A DNA stretch of 12,339 nt from an uncultured Lachnospiraceae bacterium (GTDB lineage Bacteria > Bacillota > Clostridia > Lachnospirales > Lachnospiraceae). A model generated the notes under the pieces. The model was not told where the DNA came from. It ran no database searches and saw nothing but the letters and a program-made list of their open reading frames with translations. Shown here piece after piece: positions 1-6,670 of the stretch. The translations under genes were made by a program, and so were the position numbers. Location of the stretch: assembly GCA_910585555.1 (NCBI GenBank), contig CAJUFU010000014.1:23457-35795 (forward strand), in the 5' to 3' direction. How positions within the stretch are numbered: the first letter of the stretch is position 1; every line of letters begins with the position of its first letter.

Positions 1-31
1 ACTCTTTCCCTACACGACGCTCTTCCGATCT
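1..31 (+). other. Illumina TruSeq read-1 adapter remnant (artefact)
   Basis: These bases match the universal Illumina TruSeq adapter / read-1 primer from its third base to its end, finishing in the diagnostic GCTCTTCCGATCT. Genomic sequence begins at base 32, where the phosphoglycerate kinase reading frame resumes without a break. This is untrimmed library sequence at the end of a contig, not part of the organism. It produces a false TAG stop for pgk on the minus strand at 30-32. Confidence 0.98.
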
Positions 32-1178
32 AGATATGAGACATTTTATCTGCAAAACCAAGCTGGTTCACTGCTGCCGCACTGTCACCGCCGCCGATGA
101 TGGTGGTTGCGGAAGTCTCAGCCAAAGACTCAGCCACTGCAATAGTACCCTTAGCAAGAATGGGATTCTCAAACACGCCCATAGGACCATTCCATACAAC
201 TGTCTTAGCAGATTTCACAGCATCCGCATAGAGCTCTGCTGTCTTGGTGCCGATATCAAGGCCTTCCATATCTGCAGGAATCTTGTCAGCATCCACTACC
301 TGTACGTCAATGGGTGCATCGATAGGATTCGGGAAATCCGCTGCAACTGTGGTATCCACAGGGAGCAAAAGCTTCTTGCCAAGCTTCTCAGCCTTCTCCA
401 TCATCTCTTTACAATAATCCAGTTTCTCCTCATCCACTAAGGATTTACCGATTTCATAGCCCTGTGCCTTTAAGAAGGTAAACGCCATACCGCCGCCAAT
501 GATGAGGGTGTCGCACTTCTCAAGCAGGTTGTTGATCACGTTAAGCTTATCAGCTACCTTAGCACCGCCTAAGATTGCCACAAAAGGTCTTACCGGATTC
601 TCCACTGCATTGCCAAGGAAATCAATCTCCTTCTGCATCAGATAACCAACTGCACACTCGCCGCCCTTGGCACGTACAACATCTGTCACGCCTGCTACGG
701 AAGCATGTGCTCTGTGGGAAGAACCGAAAGCGTCGCATACGTATACATCACACAGATCTGCCAGCTCTTTGCTGAACTCCTCACCGTTCTTGGTCTCTTC
801 TTTACCACGGAAACGGGTATTCTGCAGAAGTACCACATCGCCTTCCTGCATTTCAGCAACTGCCTTGGTTGCAGCTTCGCCGGTTACATTGTAATCGGAT
901 ACGAAGTTTACAGGCTTGCCTAATTTCTCAGAAAGTCTCTCTGCTACAGGTGCCAGAGATTCGCCCTCGTTGGGGCCGTTCTTTACCTTGCCAAGGTGAG
1001 AGCAGAGAATTACCTTACCGCCGTCAGCAAGCAGCTTCTTGATTGTGGGAAGCGCCGCAACAATACGGGTCTCGTCGGTAATCTTGCCTTCCTTTAAAGG
1101 CACGTTAAAGTCGCATCTTACCAGCACGCGTTTTCCCTTAACGTTAAGATCATCTACAGATTTTTTGTTTAATGACAT
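32..1178 (-). CDS. pgk: Phosphoglycerate kinase, C-terminus missing at contig end
   Basis: Cytosolic glycolytic enzyme that transfers phosphate from 1,3-bisphosphoglycerate to ADP, giving 3-phosphoglycerate and ATP. The 382 visible residues show the N-terminal substrate-binding motif (R21, D23, N25 in VRCDFNVPL), a conserved Arg at 38, the HLG motif at 61-63, the basic-patch arginines at 122 and 156, GGAKV at 204-208, NGPMGVFE at 330-337 and the nucleotide-binding GGGDS at 362-366. The family is usually about 395-400 residues and ends with an STGGGAS-type helix. Here the sequence stops at MSHI followed by the first T of a Ser codon, exactly where the adapter joins, so roughly 15-20 residues are lost and the apparent TAG is artificial. 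The start is ATG 1178 with AGGAGGA at 1186-1192. It lies 197 bases downstream of gap on the same strand and is probably co-transcribed with it. Confidence 0.97.
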
Positions 1179-1209
1179 GTCTTCGTCCTCCTATTAAAAA
1201 TATTCATAC

Positions 1210-1239
1210 AAGAGGCCCGGCCCAACGGCCGAGCCTCTT
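1210..1239 (-). promoter_or_regulatory. GC-rich hairpin just upstream of the pgk ribosome site
   Basis: Arms AAGAGGCCCGGCC (1210-1222) and its complement (1227-1239) form 13 positions with one mismatch around a CAAC loop. Read on the minus strand, the hairpin ends 18 bases before the pgk Shine-Dalgarno and is followed by TTGTATGAATATTTTT, an interrupted U-tract. It could be a leaky terminator or attenuator that sets the pgk:gap ratio, or an mRNA processing/stability element. The structure is visible; the role is inference. Confidence 0.6.
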
Positions 1240-1250
1240 AAAACTACTTA

Positions 1251-1305
1251 TTTACTTCCTACTCCTTTGCTATGCCGAGGTTTACCCTCTGCAATCTTCA
1301 AGAAG
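1251..1305 (-). repeat. Diverged direct repeat, copy 2 (gap-pgk spacer)
   Basis: Read on the minus strand, this segment starts CTTCTTGAAGATTGCA, continues through AAACCTCGGC and ends at GGAAGTAAA. It aligns to 1307-1353, which starts CTTCTCGAGGTTTGCA, also contains AAACCTCGGC and also ends GGAAGTAAA. This copy is about 8 bases longer, mainly between AAAGG and the final GGAAGTAAA. No open frame or Shine-Dalgarno was seen in it. It looks like a non-coding repeat unit. Confidence 0.55.
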
Positions 1306-1306
1306 G

Positions 1307-1353
1307 TTTACTTCCTTTCACGCCGAGGTTTGCACCATGCAAACCTCGAGAAG
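1307..1353 (-). repeat. Diverged direct repeat, copy 1, containing a perfect hairpin
   Basis: Second copy of the unit at 1251-1305. It includes 1324-1348, a perfect inverted repeat with arms CGAGGTTTGCA and TGCAAACCTCG (11 bp) and a 3-base loop. In the other copy the matching arms are decayed (TTGAAGATTGCA against TAAACCTCGGC), so only this copy folds well. It abuts the palindrome at 1349-1377 with no spacer. Neither hairpin is followed by a U-tract on the minus strand, so a classical terminator is not supported. Confidence 0.6.
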
Positions 1354-1377
1354 ATAATTCCGCAGGAATTTTCTTCT
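1349..1377 (-). repeat. Palindromic element overlapping the gap stop codon
   Basis: Arms AGAAGATAATTCC (1349-1361) and GGAATTTTCTTCT (1365-1377) pair with one mismatch around a 3-base loop. On the minus strand the element starts inside the TAG stop of gap (TAGAAGAAAATTCC...). The same pattern recurs at 7759-7789 at the stop of the DAHP synthase gene. No U-tract follows. It may act as an mRNA 3'-end stabiliser or be one member of a dispersed repeat family. Confidence 0.65.
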
Positions 1378-2377
1378 ATGCTAATTCAGAGAAGTACTTG
1401 ATTGTACGAACCATCTGAGAAGTATAGCTGTTCTCATTGTCATACCAGGAAACTACCTGTACCAGATTGTCCTCGCCTACCATTGTCTGGGTAGCATCGA
1501 AGATAGAACCATAGGTGCTGCCTACGATATCGGAAGATACGATCTCATCCTCATTGTAACCGAAGGACTCTGTAGCTGCTGCTTTCATTGCTGCGTTGAT
1601 CTCATCCTTGGTAACGGACTTCTCTACCGTTGCAACCAGAATTGTGGTAGAACCTGTAGGAGTAGGAACACGCTGTGCGGAACCGATCAGCTTACCATTC
1701 AACTCAGGAATAACCAGGCCGATAGCCTTTGCTGCACCAGTGCTGTTAGGAACGATGTTCACTGCGCCTGCGCGGGATCTTCTTAAATCACCCTTTCTCT
1801 GAGGGCCGTCAAGAATCATCTGATCACCTGTGTAAGCGTGGATGGTGCTCATAATACCGGACTTGATGCCAGCTAAGTCATTCAGAGCCTTTGCCATAGG
1901 AGCAAGGCAGTTTGTTGTACAGGAAGCTGCGGAAATGATGGTATCAGAAGCTTTCAATGTCTCATGGTTTACATTGTATACGATAGTCGGAAGATCGTTG
2001 CCTGCAGGAGCAGAGATAACAACTTTTCTAGCACCAGCGTTGATGTGTGCCTGCGCTTTTTCTTTGCTGGTATAGAAACCGGAGCACTCTAAAACAACGT
2101 CAACCTTAAGCTCGCCCCAAGGACAGTTGTTTGCATCGGGCTCTTTGTAGATCTTTAATGTCTGACCATCAACTGTAATTGTGTCCTCACCAGCGGATAC
2201 AGTGTCAGCCAAAGCATACTTACCCTGGGAAGAATCATACTTTAACAAGTGTGCCAACATCTTCGGGCTTGTCAAATCGTTGATTGCTACTACCTCATAT
2301 CCCTCTGCCCCGAACATCTGTCTGAATGCAAGACGACCGATACGGCCAAAACCATTGATTGCTACTCTTACTGCCAT
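1376..2377 (-). CDS. gap: Glyceraldehyde-3-phosphate dehydrogenase (NAD type)
   Basis: Cytosolic enzyme that oxidatively phosphorylates glyceraldehyde-3-phosphate to 1,3-bisphosphoglycerate using NAD+. It is full length at 333 residues. Visible features are the Rossmann glycine motif INGFGRIGRL (7-16), D34 after the second strand (typical of NAD rather than NADP preference), the catalytic centre ASCTTNC with nucleophile C153, H180 in the HAYTGDQ segment, the R-rich S-loop (RKGDLRRSRAGAVNIVP, 194-210) and the C-terminal WYDNENSY (311-318). The start is ATG 2377 with AGGAGGGA at 2386-2392. Upstream is a well-matched sigma-A promoter at 2472-2500. It is the promoter-proximal gene of gap-pgk, and the large, structured spacer allows differential expression. 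Confidence 0.98.
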   Translation of the reverse strand: MAVRVAINGFGRIGRLAFRQMFGAEGYEVVAINDLTSPKMLAHLLKYDSSQGKYALADTVSAGEDTITVDGQTLKIYKEPDANNCPWGELKVDVVLECSGFYTSKEKAQAHINAGARKVVISAPAGNDLPTIVYNVNHETLKASDTIISAASCTTNCLAPMAKALNDLAGIKSGIMSTIHAYTGDQMILDGPQRKGDLRRSRAGAVNIVPNSTGAAKAIGLVIPELNGKLIGSAQRVPTPTGSTTILVATVEKSVTKDEINAAMKAAATESFGYNEDEIVSSDIVGSTYGSIFDATQTMVGEDNLVQVVSWYDNENSYTSQMVRTIKYFSELA

Positions 2378-2410
2378 TTTTTAGTCCCTCCTAAATAATG
2401 TTTTTTATAT

Positions 2411-2457
2411 AATTTTACCCTGCCATATACGTAGGTACGCACGACATTGGTAAAATT
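2411..2457 (-). promoter_or_regulatory. Inverted repeat in the gap leader
   Basis: AATTTTACC (2411-2419) and GGTAAAATT (2449-2457) are perfect 9-base arms around a 29-base loop that holds a small CGTA/TACG pair. The inner arm also pairs with ATTTTACC at 2472-2479, which overlaps the promoter -10 box. Three copies of the TTTTACC word therefore lie around the transcription start. This could be an operator or a 5' mRNA stabilising stem. No known regulator motif (for example a Rex site, TTGTTAA...TTAACAA) was recognised. Confidence 0.45.
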
Positions 2458-2471
2458 TAGTCAGCAAAATT

Positions 2472-2500
2472 ATTTTACCCAATTTGTCCCAAAAATTCAA
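2472..2500 (-). promoter_or_regulatory. Sigma-A promoter of gap
   Basis: On the minus strand: -35 TTGAAT (2495-2500), a 17-base spacer, and -10 TAAAAT (2472-2477). The predicted start is near 2465, giving an untranslated leader of about 90 bases before gap. This is the only close consensus match oriented toward gap. Confidence 0.7.
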
Positions 2501-2579
2501 GACGTAAATCGAAAATAATTAAGATTTGCGGTGAAAGATTCTATAATATTTTGTCTTTTCAATCTTATGTCAACAAATC

Positions 2580-2608
2580 TTGTTTTTTGTGCCAAAATCG
2601 GTTACACT
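2580..2608 (+). promoter_or_regulatory. Probable promoter of the histidinol-phosphatase gene
   Basis: -35 TTGTTT (2580-2585), 17-base spacer, -10 TACACT (2603-2608). The leader of about 95 bases that follows contains TAAAGGC (2608-2614) facing GCCTTTA (2632-2638) and a short TCCGC/GCGGA hairpin (2647-2659). The promoter is divergent from the gap promoter about 80 bases away. The match is moderate, so this is a candidate. The rest of 2378-2711 holds no gene. Confidence 0.4.
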
Positions 2609-2697
2609 AAAGGCCGATTACTGACAATGATGCCTTTACGACGGTCTCCGCTTCGCGGATTCAAATATGCGTCAAGAATTTTTCTACAATATAAACA

Positions 2698-2704
2698 AAA
2701 GGAG
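2698..2704 (+). promoter_or_regulatory. Ribosome binding site fixing the hisJ start
   Basis: AAAGGAG lies 7 bases before ATG 2712. The frame is open further upstream to an ATG at 2667, but that codon has no Shine-Dalgarno, and the residues it would add are not like the family N-terminus, which begins a few residues before the HxH metal motif. Confidence 0.8.
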
Positions 2705-2711
2705 ATTTGCT

Positions 2712-3530
2712 ATGCCAATCACAGCGGACTGCCACTTACATTCTTCTTTCTCCGGTGATGCCGATACACCCATGGAAGAAATGATCTTACGCGGAATCCA
2801 ATTAGGACTTACCAAGATGTGCTTTACAGAACACAATGATTTTGATTATCCTGCCACTGAAACAGATACAGAAGACATGTTTCTTCTTTCTGCTGACTCT
2901 TATCTCTATGATTTACTGAAATTACAGGAAAAATACGCAGATAAGATCAAGATTTTGTTTGGGGTGGAGATTGGCTTACAACCGCACCTCTCCGAAAAAA
3001 ACGATACTTTTGCAAAAGCGCACGCATACGACTTTATCATCGGCTCTTCCCATATCTGCAATGGAAAAGATCCCTATTATCCTGCCTTTTTCGCCGGGCG
3101 TTCCTTAGAGGATGCCTTTGGGGAATATTTTACATCTATTCTGGATAATCTGGATGTCTACAGTAACTTTGATGTCTACGGCCATCTGGATTATGTGGTG
3201 CGCTACAGCCCCACAAAAGATCAAGGCTATGCCTATGAAACGTTTGCCGGTCTATTTGATAAAATTTTAACCAAGCTCATTGCCATGGAAAAAGGCATTG
3301 AAATCAACACCGCCGGTCTGGCCAAGGGCCTGCGGGATGCCCACCCCTGCCGCGGCATCATAAAACGCTACCGGGAGCTTGGCGGCGAGATTATCACTGT
3401 GGGTTCAGACGCCCACGCGCCCGATCAGATCGCCTACGCCTTCAATCAGGCCGCAGAAATCTTAAAGGACTGCGGTTTCCGATACTACACGACCTTTCAA
3501 CAGCGCAGCCCCTCTTTTCATAAATTATAA
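2712..3530 (+). CDS. hisJ: Histidinol-phosphatase, PHP family (HisJ type)
   Basis: Predicted to hydrolyse L-histidinol phosphate to histidinol, the penultimate part of histidine biosynthesis, using a PHP-type multinuclear metal centre. The 272 residues match the length of Bacillus-type HisJ. Visible metal ligands are H8 and H10 in DCHLH, E40-H41 in FTEHND, E86 in GVEIG, H114 in GSSH, H158 in GHLDYVVRY, and D233 and H235 in VGSDAH. The start is ATG 2712, chosen on its Shine-Dalgarno. It stands alone here, convergent with the next gene and divergent from gap, with no other his gene in view. The assignment rests on family resemblance; a related PHP phosphoesterase with another substrate cannot be excluded. 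Confidence 0.88.
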   Translation: MPITADCHLHSSFSGDADTPMEEMILRGIQLGLTKMCFTEHNDFDYPATETDTEDMFLLSADSYLYDLLKLQEKYADKIKILFGVEIGLQPHLSEKNDTFAKAHAYDFIIGSSHICNGKDPYYPAFFAGRSLEDAFGEYFTSILDNLDVYSNFDVYGHLDYVVRYSPTKDQGYAYETFAGLFDKILTKLIAMEKGIEINTAGLAKGLRDAHPCRGIIKRYRELGGEIITVGSDAHAPDQIAYAFNQAAEILKDCGFRYYTTFQQRSPSFHKL

Positions 3531-3540
3531 TCTGCCTTGC

Positions 3541-3573
3541 TATACCGCACGTATCCCGGATATGTGCGGTATA
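3541..3573. terminator. Bidirectional hairpin between convergent genes
   Basis: TATACCGCACGTATC (3541-3555) pairs with GATATGTGCGGTATA (3559-3573) over 15 positions with one G-U pair and a CCG loop. It occupies nearly all of the 47-base gap between the convergent stop codons at 3528-3530 and 3578-3580. There is no clean U-tract on either side, but position and strength suggest a shared transcription end. Confidence 0.7.
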
Positions 3574-3577
3574 CTGA

Positions 3578-3967
3578 TTATGATAACTGAGAAATCATCT
3601 CCCAAAAGGGCATTTTCGTGCCCTTTTCTTCCGGTTCCTCTCCCAAGAAACGAACCCGGTCGCCATGATTGGGCACTACCCGCATGATAGACCTGCGGGC
3701 TAACTCTTTCTGGCTTAAATTCACGCAGATGATATACCTGCCCTCTTTCGTCTCTAAAACCTCAGAACGTTCTCCCACATTCTCATCCCCTGCCAGATTC
3801 ACTGCCGCAAATCCTGCCATCTGAAATTTCTTGCGGAATTTGATAAAAAAGGATATCCCCTCTCTGAAAAACACTTTCTTAATCCGCTCTTTTGTTGCGT
3901 TATCATACACTTCACAAAGTTCTATCTCATTATTCACTTTTACCTTAGTCAGTTTTGATTCTACCAT
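3578..3967 (-). CDS. Small basic protein of unknown function
   Basis: I do not recognise this 129-residue protein. It has no signal peptide or clear membrane segment. The N-terminal third is lysine-rich (MVESKLTKVKVNNEIELCEVYDN), followed by a basic-aromatic stretch FFREGISFFIKFRKK (about 34-47). A strand-like YIICVNLSQKELARRSIMRVV lies around 78-98, and a GDRVRFLGEE segment around 102-111. The charge pattern would suit a small cytosolic or nucleic-acid-associated protein, but that is speculation. ATG 3967 is chosen because GAGGAG lies at 3975-3980; an upstream in-frame start at 4009 has no such site and would span the leader inverted repeat. It sits 157 bases downstream of mnmA on the same strand and ends at the convergent hairpin. 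Confidence 0.75.
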   Translation of the reverse strand: MVESKLTKVKVNNEIELCEVYDNATKERIKKVFFREGISFFIKFRKKFQMAGFAAVNLAGDENVGERSEVLETKEGRYIICVNLSQKELARRSIMRVVPNHGDRVRFLGEEPEEKGTKMPFWEMISQLS

Positions 3968-3981
3968 AATTTTTCTCCTCA

Positions 3982-4041
3982 AATAAGTGTCTCTCCAAAG
4001 TTCCCCCACTTATTAGTACTCATACTACCACAGAGTCTGTG
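3982..4041 (-). promoter_or_regulatory. Leader inverted repeat and 13-base palindrome upstream of the unknown gene
   Basis: AATAAGTG (3982-3989) and CACTTATT (4007-4014) form an 8-bp stem ending 2 bases from the Shine-Dalgarno at 3975-3980, so it could occlude ribosome binding. Further upstream is the palindrome CACAGAGTCTGTG (4029-4041). No convincing -35/-10 pair was found, and the gene could instead be read from mnmA. Function is unknown; both structures are directly visible. Confidence 0.4.
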
Positions 4042-4124
4042 AAAATGTCGTGAAAAAAGTCGGTAGAATTTCTTAAGATTTTCTTATCCTCCATTTGTCA
4101 GGTCTTTTACGCTGGCAGCTATGG

Positions 4125-5201
4125 CTATAGAATAATCCCGCCGCCAAGTACACACTCATCTTCATAAAACACCACGGCCTGCCCCGGCGTGATGGCGCGT
4201 ACCGGCTCTGCAAAGGTGCACTTTATCCTGTCCTCTCCCGCTTCCTCCAACAGACAGCGCTCTCCTCCATGGGCGTACCGAATCTTGGCCCTCACCCATT
4301 TAGGACCCGTGAGCTTTTCCATGCCCATATAATTGATCTGATGGCAGTAGAGGGTATCTCCGAAAACATCCGCCGCCTCCCCAATCACCACTTCATTGGT
4401 ATCCGGCCTTATCTTCGTCACAAATACGGGACGCCCCATAGCCAGCTGCAGACCCTTGCGCTGTCCCACCGTGTAATGGGTAATCCCCTGATGTTCTCCC
4501 AGAATTTCTCCTTCCCGGGACACAAAATATCCGGGGCCGGGCACCCGTTCCCCAGCCTGTCTTTCCAGAAATGCGGGGTAATCATGATCGGGAATAAAAC
4601 AGATTTCCTGGCTGTCCGGTTTCTGTGCCACCGAAAGTCCTGCCTTTTGCGCAATCTGCCGTATCTGTTCTTTGGTGTAATCCCCCACAGGCATCAGGGT
4701 ATGGGAAAGCTGTTCCTGGGTCAGATTATAAAGCGCATAGGTCTGGTCCTTTTTCCCTGTCACACAGCTGCGGACCGCATATCTGCCGTTTTCCAGCCTG
4801 ACAATCCTGGCGTAATGTCCGGTGGCAATATAGTCTGCCCCCAGCTCTTGACCGGCCCGGAGCATTGCCTCCCATTTCACATACCGATTACAGGCAATAC
4901 AGGGATTGGGCGTGCGACCGGCCAGATATTCCTCCACAAAATAGTCCACCACCTTCTCCTTAAACACCTGTTCGAAACTGATAACATGATGGGGAACGGC
5001 AAGCTTTTGTGCCACCCGCTCAGCATCCTTGGCCGCACGAAAGACATCGCATGTTCCCTGTGCCTCTTCTTGTTTTTGTCCCTCTCCCTGCCAAAGCTGC
5101 ATGGTGATGCCGATCACATCATACCCCTGCTCTTTCAAAAGATAAGCCGCCACCGAGGAATCCACCCCGCCGGACATGCCCACCACTACCTTTTTTGCCA
5201 T
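4125..5201 (-). CDS. mnmA: tRNA-uridine 2-sulfurtransferase MnmA
   Basis: Thiolates U34 of the anticodon in tRNA-Lys, tRNA-Glu and tRNA-Gln in the cytosol, using ATP to adenylate the uridine and a persulfide on a catalytic cysteine as sulfur donor. It is full length at 358 residues. Features in order: the PP-loop SGGVDSS (10-16) that binds ATP, NPCIACNR with catalytic C101, YIATGHYAR (124-132), and QEICFIPD with the second cysteine C201. A C-terminal beta-barrel part follows (HYTVGQRKGLQ, 242-252) through to the GGGII end. The start is ATG 5199-5201 with AAAGGG about 10 bases upstream. It is divergent from the flippase with 79 bases between them. A partner cysteine desulfurase is not in view. 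Confidence 0.97.
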   Translation of the reverse strand: MAKKVVVGMSGGVDSSVAAYLLKEQGYDVIGITMQLWQGEGQKQEEAQGTCDVFRAAKDAERVAQKLAVPHHVISFEQVFKEKVVDYFVEEYLAGRTPNPCIACNRYVKWEAMLRAGQELGADYIATGHYARIVRLENGRYAVRSCVTGKKDQTYALYNLTQEQLSHTLMPVGDYTKEQIRQIAQKAGLSVAQKPDSQEICFIPDHDYPAFLERQAGERVPGPGYFVSREGEILGEHQGITHYTVGQRKGLQLAMGRPVFVTKIRPDTNEVVIGEAADVFGDTLYCHQINYMGMEKLTGPKWVRAKIRYAHGGERCLLEEAGEDRIKCTFAEPVRAITPGQAVVFYEDECVLGGGIIL

Positions 5202-5280
5202 CTGTCATACCCTTTCTTCTATACTATATGAGACGTTTGCCGCATACACTGTAACCATATCGAATTATGAAGTGGTGCCT

Positions 5281-6654
5281 ATGACGACCAAATGGAAAAA
5301 CCCTTTAATCACCGGAACTGCCATCCTGAAGCTTACCGGACTTTTCAGCCGGCTGATCGGCTTCTTCTACCGAATCTTTCTGTCCAATGTATTTGGCGCA
5401 GAAGGAATGGGTATCTACCAGCTGATTGCTCCCGTGCTGGCCCTCTCTTTCGCCCTCACGGCATCCGGCATACAGACTGCCATCTCCAAATATGTGGCCA
5501 ACGAAACCAGCACCCACGACTATAAAAGTTCCTTTCGCACGTTGTGGGCCGGCTTCCTTTTGTCTTTCAGCCTCTCTCTGTTGTGCGCTTTTTTCATCTA
5601 TCAATGGTCAGAGGTGATTGCTGCAGCCTGTCTGATGGAAGCCCGTACGGCACCGCTTTTACGTATCATAGCCCTGTCCATCCCCATGGCCTGTGTACAT
5701 TCCTGCATCAACGGCTATTTTTATGGTATCCGCAAGACCGCCATTCCCGCCATATCTCAGCTGGCAGAACAGATTTTCCGCGTGGGCAGTGTGTATCTGA
5801 TCTACGATATCTGCGGAAAACACCAGATGAAGCCAACCATCAGCTTTGCCGTGGTGGGCCTTGTGATCGGAGAAAGCGCCTCCATGATTGTGTCCGTCCT
5901 GGCCATTTTATCAAGAGCCCATAAAGTCTTTCCCTACCGCCCCTGCGTTCCTATCCGGGCCAATACCTGTAAGACCCACTGCATCGCCATATACAGCCGC
6001 ATCATGGGACAGCTTCTTGCGCTGGCAGTCCCCTTATCGGCCAACCGTCTGGTGATCAATCTGCTGCAGAGCATAGAGGCCATCTATATTCCCAACCGTC
6101 TGATGGCCCATGGCCTGAACAATACGGAAGCCCTGGGCGTATACGGTGTACTGACCGGCATGAGCCTGCCCCTCATCCTCTTTCCCTCCGCTATCACCAA
6201 CTCCATCTCTGTCCTGCTCTTACCGATTGTGGCGGAAGCGGATGCCAACGGAAACCGGACCGCCGTCAGACGGGCCATATTGACCTCCATTCGCTACTGT
6301 CTGCTCTTGGGCTTTGGCTGCACCGCCGTTTTCCTGCTGTTTGGACGCCTGGCAGGGCAGATACTCTTCCATTCGCAGCTGGCCGGCAGCTTTATCCTGA
6401 TTCTCAGCTTTATCTGCCCGTTCATGTACATTGCCAGCACCCTTGGCAGTATCCTGAACGGACTGGGAAAGACTGCGCAGACCTTCTGCTACAGTGTAGT
6501 AAGTCTGTTGCTGCGCCTTTTGTTCGTCTTCTTCGCCATCCCCCGCTATGGCATCAAGGGCTATCTGTGGGGAATGCTGGCAAGTCAGATTCTGCAGACC
6601 ACACTGTGCACCGTCTCCGCCCTGTATATTTCGCGTAAGGGTTGCGATTCTTAA
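5281..6654 (+). CDS. SpoVB-like oligosaccharide/lipid flippase (MOP superfamily)
   Basis: A 457-residue polytopic membrane protein of the MOP (MATE/MurJ/Wzx) superfamily, closest by eye to the SpoVB/YtgP-type polysaccharide exporters of Firmicutes. These are thought to flip lipid-linked cell-wall or cortex precursors. The N-terminus TGLFSRLIGFFYRIFLSNVFGAEGMGIYQL (19-48) and the following PVLALSFALTASGIQTAISKYVA are hallmarks of that family. About 12-14 hydrophobic segments follow to the end. The start is taken as ATG 5281, since homologues begin a few residues before the first helix. The frame is open back to 5176 inside mnmA, but that extension is antisense to mnmA. The Shine-Dalgarno is weak (AAGTGG), so the start is less sure than the identity. 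A TATACTATA word at 5220-5228 between the divergent genes could hold -10 boxes. Whether it serves sporulation (SpoVB proper) or vegetative wall synthesis cannot be told from sequence. Confidence 0.88.
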   Translation: MTTKWKNPLITGTAILKLTGLFSRLIGFFYRIFLSNVFGAEGMGIYQLIAPVLALSFALTASGIQTAISKYVANETSTHDYKSSFRTLWAGFLLSFSLSLLCAFFIYQWSEVIAAACLMEARTAPLLRIIALSIPMACVHSCINGYFYGIRKTAIPAISQLAEQIFRVGSVYLIYDICGKHQMKPTISFAVVGLVIGESASMIVSVLAILSRAHKVFPYRPCVPIRANTCKTHCIAIYSRIMGQLLALAVPLSANRLVINLLQSIEAIYIPNRLMAHGLNNTEALGVYGVLTGMSLPLILFPSAITNSISVLLLPIVAEADANGNRTAVRRAILTSIRYCLLLGFGCTAVFLLFGRLAGQILFHSQLAGSFILILSFICPFMYIASTLGSILNGLGKTAQTFCYSVVSLLLRLLFVFFAIPRYGIKGYLWGMLASQILQTTLCTVSALYISRKGCDS

Positions 6655-6670
6655 CATAATATACTATAAT
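6642..6670 (+). promoter_or_regulatory. Sigma-A promoter of the DAHP synthase gene
   Basis: -35 TTGCGA (6642-6647), exactly 17 bases, then a perfect -10 TATAAT (6665-6670). The -35 lies in the last codons of the flippase gene and its stop (6652-6654) is in the spacer. The predicted start is near 6677, giving a leader of about 56 bases. This gives the downstream gene transcription independent of the flippase. Confidence 0.72.

Noticed and set aside
1179..1375. CRISPR-like repeat array between gap and pgk
   Set aside because: Only two diverged copies are present, with no regular spacers and no cas genes in the window.
1349..1377. Classical intrinsic terminator after gap
   Set aside because: The stem is good, but the next bases on the minus strand are CGAGG and a second hairpin rather than a U-tract, so it is listed as a palindromic repeat instead.
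2667..2711. 15-residue N-terminal extension of the histidinol-phosphatase
   Set aside because: The ATG at 2667 lacks a Shine-Dalgarno, while ATG 2712 has AAAGGAG at good spacing and fits homologue starts.
4269..5231. Long plus-strand open frame of 320 codons
   Set aside because: It lies antisense to the intact, fully motif-bearing mnmA, has no Shine-Dalgarno, and its translation shows no family features; it is a shadow frame.
5176..5280. 35-residue N-terminal extension of the flippase
   Set aside because: It overlaps the divergent mnmA start, has no ribosome site, and is unlike the family N-terminus.
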